From Rhizobacter sp. Root1238 (lineage in GTDB: Bacteria; Pseudomonadota; Gammaproteobacteria; Burkholderiales; Burkholderiaceae_C): DNA of 64,000 bases. Positions 17,489 through 25,768 of this stretch are shown piece by piece. Both the position numbers and the translations under genes were made by a program. Under the pieces are notes generated by a model. That model did not search any database and had not been told where the DNA came from. It saw only the letters and a list, made by a program, of their open reading frames with translations. The stretch covers positions 54,212-118,211 of the forward strand of contig NZ_LMDM01000023.1 in NCBI RefSeq assembly GCF_001425825.1, given 5' to 3'. Within the stretch, counting starts at the first letter, position 1, and each line of letters begins with the position of its first letter.

Positions 17489-19681
17489 TCAGGTGTCGTC
17501 GCGCATCGCGCTGCGCACCAGCTGCAGTGCAGCCTTGGACTGGAACTGCTCTGCCAGGCGCTGCAGGCGCAGCGCGAAGGGGCGGCACGCGTCGGAGCTG
17601 GCCGCCAGCTCGGCGGCATGCGCGGCAAGATCCTGCATGTTGCCGAACTCGGCCAGCCGCAGCAGCACCTCGAGTCGAGCGCGATCGGGCACCTCGCCGG
17701 ATGCGGCATCGCCGCTCTCGTCCTCCGGCGAGGCACGCTGCGCGGTGTCGATTTCAAGCCATTCCAGCTGCAGCAGGCGGCCGATGGCGTTGATCAAGGC
17801 CGTCAGCGTGAACGGCTTGGGCAGGAAGGCATCGGCGCCGACGTCCAGCGTGTGCTGGTGGTCCGATGCCGATGCGCTGGCCGAGATCGCGATGATGCGC
17901 ACGTCGCGCAGCATCGGCATTTCGCGAATGCGCCGGGTGGTATCGAAGCCGTCCATCACCGGCATCACGCTGTCCATCAGGATCAGGTCGGGCCGGTGTT
18001 CGAGCGCGACCTGCAGCCCTGCGGCGCCGTCGGGCGCTTCGAGCATCTCGAATCCCTTGGCGCTCAGGAACGTGATCAGCGGCCTGCGATTGGCTTCGGT
18101 GTCGTCGATGACCAGCAGCTTGCGCGGCGGTCCGCGGTACCCGGCGATGGTCTGGGCCATGCGGTCGAGCGCGGCCGTCGTGGTGAGGGCGGTCTGTTCG
18201 AGCGGCAGGTCGAGCTCGAAACAGAAATGGCTGCCATGCCCGATCCGGCTGCTGACGATGATGTCGCTGCCCATCAGCGCCACCAGCTGGCGGCTGATCG
18301 CCAGGCCCAGCCCGGTGCCGCCGAAGCGGCGCTGCACGTCGGCGGCCTGCTCGAAGGGCCGGAAGATGGCGCCCAGCTTGTCCGGGTCGATGCCGATGCC
18401 GGTGTCGTGGATCTCGAAGCGCAGGCGAACTTCCTTCATGCTGCGGTGCGTCTCGTGGATCACCAGGGCGACCTCGCCGGCGTCGGTGAACTTGACCGCG
18501 TTGCTCAGCAGGTTCAGCAGGATCTGGCGCAGCCGCGTGCTGTCCACCGAGACGGCGGTGCTCTCGCTGCTGTGGTCCTCGAAGCGGAACCTCAACGCCT
18601 TTTCCTGGACCCGGATGCGGATGATATCGGTGATCGCGCTGAGGAAGGTCTTCAGCATCACCGGCTCGGGGAAGAGTTCGAGGCGACCGGCCTCGATGCG
18701 CGACAGATCGAGCAGGTCGTTGATCAGCAGCAGCAGGTGCTCCGCGCTCTGGTGGATGGTCCGCACGCCCTGCAGCTGTTCCCTGTCGAGCCGCGGATCG
18801 ATCTGGAACAGCTGCGCGTAGCTCATGATCGCGTTCAGCGGCGTACGCAGTTCGTGGCTCATGTTGGCCAGGAAGCTGCTCTTGGCCCGGTTGGCGACCT
18901 CGGCCGATTCCTTGGCGGAGCGCAGTTCGGCGGTGCGTTCGCGCACGGTGATCTCGAGGTTGGTCTGGTTGAGCTGCAACTGCCCCAGCATCGCGTTGAA
19001 CTGATCGACGAGGTCGCCCAGTTCGTCCCGGCTGCGCCGCGTCACGCGGCGCGGCGGCAGCCCCTGATGGATGTCGCGCGCGACGCGGGCGAGGTCTTCG
19101 ATCTGCGACAGGCTCGCATGGAGCAGCACGGTCGCGAAGATCAGCCCGATCGCGAGCGAGGCGCCCAGCGCGCTGAGCAGCGGCAGCGACTGCCGCTGCC
19201 ACTGCGACACCGCCGTCGGTGCGACGCCGAACAGGCGCAGCTCGCCGGTGCGCACGCCGTCGAGCATGACGTCCAGCGAGACGGTCAGCGTCATGCCTTC
19301 CGGGCCGGGCTGCGGCTGCGGCGCGGCATACGAGGCGAACAGGCGCCCGCGTGCATCGTAGAGATCGGCACGGGTGGCAGCGGTCTGGCCGCGCAATGCC
19401 GACAGCGTCTCGCCGGCCGCCGCCGCGTTGCCGAAGGCCAGCGCGGCGGCCGTGCCCTCGGCCATCACGGCTGCCAACGCTTGCATCTGCTGGCGCGCCG
19501 CGAGCTGCTGCTCGGCGATCTGCCGCCCGACCTGCCAGCTGCCGAGGGCGAGCAGCCCGCAGGCCAGGCTCACCGCGAGCAGCAGGACCGTCTTGCGGCG
19601 CAGCGGCAGGTGCTGGCGACCGAACCAGCGCGCCGCCCGGACGAGCCAGTTTCTCGAGGCGATAGGCAGTCGTTGCGTCAC
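17489..19681 (-). CDS. CHASE8-HAMP hybrid sensor histidine kinase
   Basis: A 730-residue inner-membrane hybrid kinase. TM1 (about 31-49), a periplasmic CHASE8-type domain ([32 protein letters not shown]), TM2 (about 168-189), HAMP, coiled coil, HisKA with His276 in [12 protein letters not shown], HATPase ([28 protein letters not shown]), a receiver ([18 protein letters not shown]) and a ~90-residue helical tail without an obvious HPt histidine. GTG start; it overlaps the YfiR-like gene by 4 bases. CHASE8 is the domain that YfiR binds on the cyclase YfiN, so the upstream DUF4154 protein is the likely periplasmic partner. Confidence 0.92.
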   Translation of the reverse strand: MTQRLPIASRNWLVRAARWFGRQHLPLRRKTVLLLAVSLACGLLALGSWQVGRQIAEQQLAARQQMQALAAVMAEGTAAALAFGNAAAAGETLSALRGQTAATRADLYDARGRLFASYAAPQPQPGPEGMTLTVSLDVMLDGVRTGELRLFGVAPTAVSQWQRQSLPLLSALGASLAIGLIFATVLLHASLSQIEDLARVARDIHQGLPPRRVTRRSRDELGDLVDQFNAMLGQLQLNQTNLEITVRERTAELRSAKESAEVANRAKSSFLANMSHELRTPLNAIMSYAQLFQIDPRLDREQLQGVRTIHQSAEHLLLLINDLLDLSRIEAGRLELFPEPVMLKTFLSAITDIIRIRVQEKALRFRFEDHSSESTAVSVDSTRLRQILLNLLSNAVKFTDAGEVALVIHETHRSMKEVRLRFEIHDTGIGIDPDKLGAIFRPFEQAADVQRRFGGTGLGLAISRQLVALMGSDIIVSSRIGHGSHFCFELDLPLEQTALTTTAALDRMAQTIAGYRGPPRKLLVIDDTEANRRPLITFLSAKGFEMLEAPDGAAGLQVALEHRPDLILMDSVMPVMDGFDTTRRIREMPMLRDVRIIAISASASASDHQHTLDVGADAFLPKPFTLTALINAIGRLLQLEWLEIDTAQRASPEDESGDAASGEVPDRARLEVLLRLAEFGNMQDLAAHAAELAASSDACRPFALRLQRLAEQFQSKAALQLVRSAMRDDT

Positions 19682-20301
19682 GGCGCCTTGTCCTGGTTGA
19701 CGGAGCGGGCGAGCCGCAGCAGTTGCGGCGACAGCACCAGCCGGGCACGCTCGGCCTGCGCGAGGTTGATGTCGAACTGCATGCGCTGGTCGCCGGTGAA
19801 CAGCCGGATCGTCCCGCCGCTGCCCAGGAACATCGGATCGTCGCCGACGGTCAGCACCGGCAGCGATGCGACGGAGTGCAGCAGCGCGCTGCGGTTTTCG
19901 GCCGTGCCCGACACGTACAGCAGGTCGCAGCGGACGGCGTCGGTTGCGCCGGCGGCGATGCGGCGCAGCCGCACGGGCCGCCCGCGCACCATCGTGTTGT
20001 CCGCCGACGAGAACGCCTCGTACAGCGAATCGCCGGCAGACACGCAGAGCCGGAACGAATCGGCCGGGGCGCCTTCAGGCCAGGCCGTGTAGCGCGCGAA
20101 GTTGAGGGTGAAGGCGACGCGGATCGCGTCGATGCGAGCGGTATCGACCTGTGCCGTCAAGCTGCCGAGAGGAAGGCTGCACAGGACGGCGGCCAGGCCG
20201 CGTCGCAGGATCTGCGCCGTGGTGTCGAGGAAGGTGGCGTGGTTCAGCAGGCGTCCCGGCAAGGCAGCATCGAAGGCCATCGTGGGGGGCCATCTTGCCA
20301 T
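19678..20301 (-). CDS. YfiR-like periplasmic protein (DUF4154)
   Basis: A 207-residue exported protein of the YfiR/HmsC (DUF4154) family. After the signal region ([19 protein letters not shown]) comes the hallmark [16 protein letters not shown], then [24 protein letters not shown] and [19 protein letters not shown] with the C-terminal [24 protein letters not shown]. In Pseudomonas, YfiR sits in the periplasm and holds the cyclase YfiN inactive. Here it is translationally coupled to a CHASE8 hybrid kinase, so the same brake may act on a kinase. Start uncertain: ATG at 20301 or 20280; neither has a good ribosome binding site. Confidence 0.85.
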   Translation of the reverse strand: MARWPPTMAFDAALPGRLLNHATFLDTTAQILRRGLAAVLCSLPLGSLTAQVDTARIDAIRVAFTLNFARYTAWPEGAPADSFRLCVSAGDSLYEAFSSADNTMVRGRPVRLRRIAAGATDAVRCDLLYVSGTAENRSALLHSVASLPVLTVGDDPMFLGSGGTIRLFTGDQRMQFDINLAQAERARLVLSPQLLRLARSVNQDKAP

Positions 20302-20331
20302 GGGGAAGCCCGTATCGCCGTGGCCATCGCA

Positions 20332-21543
20332 TCACGGCTGCGCCAGGCTGCCGACGTGCGGCGAGAGCGTGAAATGGAAGGTCGTTCCCTCGCCGGGCAG
20401 CGAGCTCACCCAGATGCGCCCGCCGTGGCGTTCGACGATCTTCTTGCACAGCGTCAGCCCGATGCCGGTGCCGTCGTACCGCGAGCGGCTGTGCAGCCGC
20501 TGGAACAGCACGAACACCCGCTCGAAGTGGGCCGGGGCAATGCCGATGCCGTCGTCGCTGACGGTGAAATGCCAGGCATCGCCGTCGTGCCGGACGCCGA
20601 CATGCACCTTCGGGCCCGGACCGCTGCGGAACTTGATCGCATTGCCGATCAGGTTCTGGAACAGCTGCACCAGCTGGGTCTGGTCGGCCGCCACCACCGG
20701 CAGGTCGTCATGCGTCACGACGGCCTGGCTCTCCTCGACGGCGACGTGCAGGTTGCGCAGCGCGAGTTCGAGCACCTCGGTGCACGGCGTCTGCTGCAGC
20801 GGCCGTTCCTTGCTGACCAGGCGCGAGTAGTGGAGCAGGTCGTTGATCAGCTTCTGCAGCCGTTTCGCGCCGTCCACCGCATAGCCGATGAACTCGCGGC
20901 CGTCGTCGTCGAGCCGGTCCTGGTAGCGCTCCTCGACCAGCTGCAGGTAGCTCGCGATCATCCGCAACGGCTCCTGCAGGTCGTGAGAGGCCACATAGGC
21001 GAGCTGCTCCAGCTCGATGTTCGAGCGCCGCAAGGCCGCCTGCGTCAGCTCGTGGGCCGCGATCTCCTCGCGCAGGCTGGCGTTGCGGGCCTCGACGCGG
21101 CGCTGCAGCTGGTGCAGCGTCAGGTGCAGCCGCATGCGGGCGATGACCTCCGCGACGTCGAGCGGCTTGGTCACGTAGTCGACCGCGCCGACCGAGAAGC
21201 CGGTGAGCTTGTCGGGCGTCTCCGCCAGCGCCGTCATGAAGATCACCGGGATGTGGCTCGACGCCGGGGAGGCTTTCAGCCGGCGGCAGGTCTCGAAGCC
21301 GTCGAGCCCGGGCATCATCACGTCGAGCAGGATCAGGTCCGGGTGGACCAGCGCGGCGCGTTCGATCGCGTCCTCGCCGTCCTGCGCGACGGCGACGCGG
21401 TAGCCGTGGTGCGTCAGGAAGCGGGCGGCGGCTTCGAGGTTCGCCGGCAGGTCGTCGACCACCAGGATCGTCTGCGCGCCCGGCGGCGCGTCATCGGCGT
21501 CGTGCGGTGGTGTCTGGGTTCGCGGCGGCTCGTGCAGTGTCAT
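20332..21543 (-). CDS. Receiver-histidine kinase, cytoplasmic
   Basis: A 403-residue protein with an N-terminal receiver (ILVVDDLPANLE, LILLDVMMPGLDG, TKPLD), a coiled linker (LQRRVEARNASLREEI), a phytochrome-type HisKA (YVASHDLQEPLRMI) and HATPase (NLIGNAIKF, DDGIGIA, GTGIGLTLCKKIVERHGG). No membrane segment. It starts 5 bases after the MCP stop (ATG at 21543; a GTG at 21552 would overlap the stop). The N-terminal receiver means its autokinase could be controlled by phosphorylation from another kinase, such as a chemosensory CheA or the CHASE8 kinase downstream. Confidence 0.9.
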   Translation of the reverse strand: MTLHEPPRTQTPPHDADDAPPGAQTILVVDDLPANLEAAARFLTHHGYRVAVAQDGEDAIERAALVHPDLILLDVMMPGLDGFETCRRLKASPASSHIPVIFMTALAETPDKLTGFSVGAVDYVTKPLDVAEVIARMRLHLTLHQLQRRVEARNASLREEIAAHELTQAALRRSNIELEQLAYVASHDLQEPLRMIASYLQLVEERYQDRLDDDGREFIGYAVDGAKRLQKLINDLLHYSRLVSKERPLQQTPCTEVLELALRNLHVAVEESQAVVTHDDLPVVAADQTQLVQLFQNLIGNAIKFRSGPGPKVHVGVRHDGDAWHFTVSDDGIGIAPAHFERVFVLFQRLHSRSRYDGTGIGLTLCKKIVERHGGRIWVSSLPGEGTTFHFTLSPHVGSLAQP

Positions 21544-21548
21544 GGCGC

Positions 21549-23624
21549 TCACAGGGTGGCTCCGGCAGGGGCATCGGCGGTGCGCGCATCGATGCGGAAG
21601 GTTTCGACATGCGAGCGCAGCGCGTCGGACGAGGTGCGCAGCGAGCGCACCGCCTCGGCCGTCCGGTCGATCCGGCCGGTGCTCTGCTGCGCGCCTCGTT
21701 CCAACGACACGAGTGCTGCGTCGACGTGGCCGATGCAGCGATTCTGCTCGTCGGCGGCGTTCGAGATCGATCCGAGCAGGCCCGTCAGCTGTTGCGCGTT
21801 GGCGACCAGCTCGTTCATCTTCAGGCTGGCGTCGCTGCTGATGCGCGTGCTGCTCTCGACCCGCTGCACGTTGGTGTCGATCAGGCCGCGGATCTCGCGT
21901 GCGGCCGACGCCGAGCGATCGGCCAGCGTGCGCACCTCGGCCGCCACCACCGCGAAGCCCTTGCCGGCCTGTCCGGCGCGGGCCGCTTCGACGGCCGCAT
22001 TCAGTGCCAGCAGGTTGGTCTGGAACGCGATCGTGTCGACGACGCGCGTCACGTCGGCGATCGTGGTCGACAGCTCCCGCAGCTCGGCCATCGTCTGCAC
22101 CTGGCTTTGCACCGCATGCTGGCCGGCGTGCGCGGCCTGCACGTTCGCATCGCACAGGCGGGCCGCGGTGTCGACCACCGTGCGGGTGTGCCCCGCGGCG
22201 TGCGAGATCCGCTGCATCGCGCCGGCGCACTGCTGCATGTGGCCGAGCGATTCGACGTTGCCGGCCACCAGCTGGCGGGCATGGCCGTCGAGGCGGGCGC
22301 TGGCGTCGAGCACATGGCCGCTCACCTGGCGCACGTCGCCGACGATGCCCGAGAACGACTGCTGCAGCGCCTTCGCGGCGGTGATGAGGCGCGCCGCTTC
22401 GTCGGTGCCCCAGGCCGTCGGCGCGCCGGTCAGGTCGCCATGCTGCATGCGCGCCATGTGTCGGGCGATCGCCTCGAGCCCGCCCTGCGTGGCCAGGCGG
22501 AACGACCAGAACAGGTAGGCGGCGAGCAGCAGGCTGCCCAGCAGCATCGAGATCACGGTGTTGCGGCGCACGCCGGTGTCGTGCAACCGTTGCCGGAGCA
22601 TCCGTTCGGTGGCCGACAGCGCTTGCCCGTTCAAGGCCCAGTAGCCGTCGAACGCGCGCGTGCCGGCCGCCTTGAAGCGCGCCGCGTCGCCCTTGACCGC
22701 AGGGCCCAGCAGGTAGCGCCGTGCCAGCCCGCGCAGCTCGGAGGCCGCGGGCATGGCCTTGTCGACGCCGAGTTCGGCGCGCAGCGGCTCGCTCAACCTG
22801 AAGGCCTTGTCGAGGTGGTCGGACACCTGGGCCTCGAGGTACTCCATCACCGGCAGCGTGTCCGACAGCAGCCGCTGCTGCGGCGCGGAAATCTCGCCCG
22901 CCGCAAGGGCCTGGCTGCCCAGCGACAGCGCCTGTCCGATCCGGTCGGCCAGTTCGGGCACGGCGGCCACGGCGCCGGCGACGATGCGGCCGGTGGTCAG
23001 GTCGGGGTCCTGCGACAGGCCGGACTGCTCCATCACGATCCGCACCAGCGCCTGCTGGTCGGCGACCAGCTGCGTGTAGCGTTCGTACAGTTCGGTCGCG
23101 TCGGCGCCGTGCACCGGCGCAGCCGGCAGTTCGGGCGCCAGGGCCTGGAACGGTGCGGCCGCGTCGAAGACGTCGGCCATGGCCCGGTGCGTGGCCTGCA
23201 GCCGTGCATGCCGTTGCCGGTAGTCCTCCTGGTCCTTCGACCAGCCGCCGGCCGCGTCGAGCCCGGTTGCCTGCATCGCGCGCAGGCGCTGGGCCTGCGT
23301 GAATTGCACCAGCGGCAGCGCGTCCCGCAGGTAGCGCAGGCCGTGCAGCTCGCGCTCGGTGGCGACCGACGCGGCGGCCATGTCGCGCAGGTAGACGGCC
23401 CCGAGCATCGTGATCGGCACCATGAACACGGCCGAGATCATCAAGGCCTTGGCGTTGAAGGACAGGTGGCGGAACAGGCGGACACCGGGCGCCCAGACAC
23501 CGTGGTAGCGGAAGAACTCCAGCATGCCGCCCGGCGGCACGGCATGCCGCGACACGGCGCGCTGCTCGGCAGGGCGGGCCGACGCTGGCAGGCCGGCGGC
23601 GGTGGCGGGTGTCGCGGATGACAT
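21549..23624 (-). CDS. Methyl-accepting chemotaxis protein
   Basis: A 691-residue transmembrane chemoreceptor. TM1 lies at about residues 58-79, a ~300-residue helical ligand-binding region with many Leu/Ala heptads follows, then TM2 (NTVISMLLGSLLLAAYLFW), HAMP and the signalling hairpin with DTIAFQTNLLALNAAVEAAR and GFAVVAAEVRTLADRS at the tip. It ends in PAGATL, with no CheR-binding pentapeptide. Start MSSATPATAA at 23624 has AGGAAG 8 bases upstream; ATGs at 23657 and 23723 are open but would lie among the operator copies. First gene of the operon with the receiver-kinase, YfiR-like protein and CHASE8 kinase. No che genes are adjacent. Confidence 0.93.
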   Translation of the reverse strand: MSSATPATAAGLPASARPAEQRAVSRHAVPPGGMLEFFRYHGVWAPGVRLFRHLSFNAKALMISAVFMVPITMLGAVYLRDMAAASVATERELHGLRYLRDALPLVQFTQAQRLRAMQATGLDAAGGWSKDQEDYRQRHARLQATHRAMADVFDAAAPFQALAPELPAAPVHGADATELYERYTQLVADQQALVRIVMEQSGLSQDPDLTTGRIVAGAVAAVPELADRIGQALSLGSQALAAGEISAPQQRLLSDTLPVMEYLEAQVSDHLDKAFRLSEPLRAELGVDKAMPAASELRGLARRYLLGPAVKGDAARFKAAGTRAFDGYWALNGQALSATERMLRQRLHDTGVRRNTVISMLLGSLLLAAYLFWSFRLATQGGLEAIARHMARMQHGDLTGAPTAWGTDEAARLITAAKALQQSFSGIVGDVRQVSGHVLDASARLDGHARQLVAGNVESLGHMQQCAGAMQRISHAAGHTRTVVDTAARLCDANVQAAHAGQHAVQSQVQTMAELRELSTTIADVTRVVDTIAFQTNLLALNAAVEAARAGQAGKGFAVVAAEVRTLADRSASAAREIRGLIDTNVQRVESSTRISSDASLKMNELVANAQQLTGLLGSISNAADEQNRCIGHVDAALVSLERGAQQSTGRIDRTAEAVRSLRTSSDALRSHVETFRIDARTADAPAGATL

Positions 23625-23667
23625 GGGTACTGCTTCCTGTTCCAGGGGGTCACGCATCGGAACATTT

Positions 23668-23688
23668 GTGTTGCCGACTGTTGACAAA
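23668..23688 (-). promoter_or_regulatory. Repeated dyad operator, copy 5
   Basis: On the minus strand it reads TTTGTCAACAG-T-CGGCAACAC, the most divergent of the five copies (the left half is nearly intact, the right half keeps G-n-CAAC). It lies 44 bases upstream of the MCP start. Confidence 0.5.
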
Positions 23689-23722
23689 TATCGCCGCACG
23701 CGACGCTTTGGTGAACGCTTCA

Positions 23723-23743
23723 TTTGTCAACGAATGACAACTG
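23723..23743 (+). promoter_or_regulatory. Repeated dyad operator, copy 4
   Basis: Reads TTTGTCAACGA-A-TGACAACTG, one mismatch to the consensus. It contains the dyad TTGTCA-ACGAA-TGACAA. It sits between the divergent MCP and peroxidase operons. Confidence 0.66.
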
Positions 23744-23769
23744 ACGGAACCGTCGCCGCGCTGGACGGC

Positions 23770-23790
23770 CAGTTGGCAGTTGTTGACAAA
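23770..23790 (-). promoter_or_regulatory. Repeated dyad operator, copy 3
   Basis: On the minus strand it reads TTTGTCAACAA-C-TGCCAACTG and matches the consensus at every fixed position. It lies 84 bases before the peroxidase ATG. On the plus strand it includes TTGACA, a perfect -35 hexamer, so binding could block or aid polymerase; no good -10 follows at 16-18 bases. Confidence 0.66.
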
Positions 23791-23874
23791 GCAGGGGTCC
23801 GTTTGGCGGGCACGGCGACGAAAACCGGATCACATTCCCGTCGCACGTTGTTCCCCCGAAGAAAGGAATTCATC

Positions 23875-24915
23875 ATGAGCTGGATGCGTCCGTGGGCCCT
23901 GGCCCTGTGTCTTTCGACCCTGGGCTGGGGCGCTGCCGGGGCGGTCGACGACCCGCAGGTGGCGACGCCGCAAGACCGGCAGTGGCTGCTGCCCGACCTG
24001 CCGCCGCATCCCGACGACAACGCGCCGAGTGCCGCCCGCGTCGAGCTCGGGAAGATGCTGTTCTTCGACGCCCGCCTGTCGTCGGAGCGCAACCTGTCGT
24101 GCGCCGGCTGCCACAGCCCGCTGTATGGCTGGTCCGACGGCCTGGGCACGGCGAAGGGCTTCCGCAGCAAGGTGCTGGGCCGGGCGTCGCCGACCATCGT
24201 CAACACCGGCTACAACACCATCCAGATGTGGGACGGCCGCCGCGCGACGCTGGAGCACCAGGCGATGGGACCGATGGAGTCGATGGACGAGATGGCGATG
24301 AACCTCGACGCGCTGTTTGCGTGGCTGGCCGTCAACCCGGACTACCGGGCCGCCTTCGCCGCGGCCTACCCGGGCGAGCCGATCGACAAGACGACGACCT
24401 CGAAGGCGATCGCAGCCTTCGAGCGCACGGTGGTCAGCAACGATTCGCCGTTCGACCGCTGGCTGCGCGGCGATCGCCTGGCGATGACGGCCTCGCAGGT
24501 GAAAGGCTTCCGGCTGTTCACCGACCCGGACAAGGGCAATTGCGCCGGCTGCCACCAGGCGCCCAACTTCACCGACAACGGCTTCCACAACATCGGCCTC
24601 GCCTCGTATGGCCAGGAGAACCCGGACGTCGGCCGCTTCGCGATCAAGCCGGTGCCGTCGCTGAAGGGGGCGTTCAAGACGCCGACGCTGCGCGACGTGG
24701 CGCTGACCGCGCCGTACTTCCACGACGGGTCGGCGACGACGCTGCAGGAGGTCGTTGCGCACTACAACCGCGGCGGTGCGGTCCGCACCAACCTGTCGGC
24801 GAGCGTGAAGCCGCTGTCGCTGTCGAACGACGAGATGCGCGACATCGTCTCCTTCATGGAAGCGCTGACCACGCCGGCCAGGCCGTTCACGCTGCCCCGG
24901 TTGCCTGCCAACTGA
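23875..24915 (+). CDS. Dihaem cytochrome c peroxidase (MauG/CCP family)
   Basis: A 346-residue periplasmic protein with signal peptide (MSWMRPWALALCLSTLGWGAAGA) and two CAGCH haem motifs, at NLSCAGCHSP in the N-terminal domain and GNCAGCHQAP in the C-terminal domain. FKTPTLRDVALTAPYFHDGS and LEHQAMGPM are typical of bacterial dihaem peroxidases, which reduce H2O2 with electrons from a small cytochrome or cupredoxin. Both such donors are encoded next (cupredoxin, cytochrome c). AAAGGA lies 7 bases upstream of the ATG. Members of this family with modified haem ligation act on proteins (MauG), and this cannot be excluded. Confidence 0.92.
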   Translation: MSWMRPWALALCLSTLGWGAAGAVDDPQVATPQDRQWLLPDLPPHPDDNAPSAARVELGKMLFFDARLSSERNLSCAGCHSPLYGWSDGLGTAKGFRSKVLGRASPTIVNTGYNTIQMWDGRRATLEHQAMGPMESMDEMAMNLDALFAWLAVNPDYRAAFAAAYPGEPIDKTTTSKAIAAFERTVVSNDSPFDRWLRGDRLAMTASQVKGFRLFTDPDKGNCAGCHQAPNFTDNGFHNIGLASYGQENPDVGRFAIKPVPSLKGAFKTPTLRDVALTAPYFHDGSATTLQEVVAHYNRGGAVRTNLSASVKPLSLSNDEMRDIVSFMEALTTPARPFTLPRLPAN

Positions 24916-24929
24916 ATAAGGAGTCTTCC

Positions 24930-25280
24930 ATGCAGTTCCCGCAGTTCCAATCCAGCAGGGCAGCCGCCGGCGCCGTCGTCGTGACGGCCGCCTGCCTGTT
25001 CGCTGCCCTGTCGGCGCAGGCCGCCGAGCATGTGCTGGCGCAGAAGGGCAAGGCGTTCTCCGTCAAGAAGCTCCAGGTGAAGGTGGGCGACACCGTCAAG
25101 TTCGTCAACGAGGATCCGTTCGCGCACAACGTGTTCTCGCTGTCCGATGCGAAGAGCTTCGACCTCGGCTCGTTCGGGCAGGGCGGCTCGAAGACGATCA
25201 CGTTCGACAAGCCCGGCACCATCGAGGTCGAGTGCGCGGTCCACCCGGACATGCGCATGGTGATCGAGGTCGGCAAGTGA
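24930..25280 (+). CDS. Periplasmic cupredoxin (plastocyanin-like)
   Basis: A 116-residue small blue copper protein with a signal peptide ending in SAQA. The ligands expected for type-1 copper are visible: His in PFAHNVFS, then Cys, His and Met in VECAVHPDMRM. An AAGGAG precedes the ATG by 7 bases. Placed between a dihaem peroxidase and a monohaem cytochrome c, it most likely carries electrons to the peroxidase. Confidence 0.9.
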   Translation: MQFPQFQSSRAAAGAVVVTAACLFAALSAQAAEHVLAQKGKAFSVKKLQVKVGDTVKFVNEDPFAHNVFSLSDAKSFDLGSFGQGGSKTITFDKPGTIEVECAVHPDMRMVIEVGK

Positions 25281-25678
25281 GGCCCCACGACAGCCGGGCG
25301 CTGTGGATCGGGGTGCTGGTCCTGGCCTGCCTGCTGAGCTGGGTCGGCGGCGTGCATGCCGAGCCGCTGCCGCGCGACAGCCGCGAGGCGGCGGTGTTCC
25401 GCGGCGGGCTGGTGTTCGCGAACTACTGCGTCACCTGCCATGGCATCAACGCCGATGGCAATGGCCGGGCGGCCCGCCTGTACGACCCGCGGCCGGCCAA
25501 CCTGCGGGTCACCGACAAGAACGACACCTACCTCGGCCTGATCGTCAAGCTGGGCGGGCAGGCGCTGGGCCGCTCGCCGTTCATGCCGCCGTGGGGCGCC
25601 GAGCTGACCGAGGAGCAGATGCGCGACATCGTCGCCTACGTGCGCTCGCTGAACCTGCGCCCGGACGCGACGCCGTAG
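25277..25678 (+). CDS. Monohaem class I cytochrome c
   Basis: A 133-residue exported cytochrome. The GTG at 25277 overlaps the cupredoxin stop (GTGA) and gives a signal peptide (RALWIGVLVLACLLSWVGGVHA) followed by one haem motif, NYCVTCHGINADG. A likely distal Met is in SPFMPPWGAELTEEQM, and DIVAYVRSL forms the C-terminal helix. Third gene of the peroxidase operon; it is an alternative electron donor or entry point. Confidence 0.9.
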   Translation: MRPHDSRALWIGVLVLACLLSWVGGVHAEPLPRDSREAAVFRGGLVFANYCVTCHGINADGNGRAARLYDPRPANLRVTDKNDTYLGLIVKLGGQALGRSPFMPPWGAELTEEQMRDIVAYVRSLNLRPDATP

Positions 25679-25731
25679 CGTCAACAGGCCCTGCCGGGCC
25701 ACCCTAGGCCGGCGCGCATCCCGCTGGGGGA

Positions 25732-25755
25732 TCGTTCGATGCACCCATCGAACGA
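25732..25755. terminator. Hairpin between convergent genes
   Basis: A perfect 9-bp inverted repeat, TCGTTCGAT / ATCGAACGA, with a 6-base loop, between the cytochrome c stop and the egtD stop. There is no T-tract, so it may be a weak bidirectional terminator or an mRNA-stabilising stem. Confidence 0.5.
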
Positions 25756-25768
25756 GGGGTCGTCGTCC

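Noticed and set aside
23688..23714. Possible sigma-28 promoter for the MCP operon (TCAC-N15-GGCGATAT on the minus strand)
   Set aside because: Only 2 of 4 positions match in the -35 core and 6 of 8 in the -10, so it is well below the match seen upstream of the rod-like gene. It may still be real.
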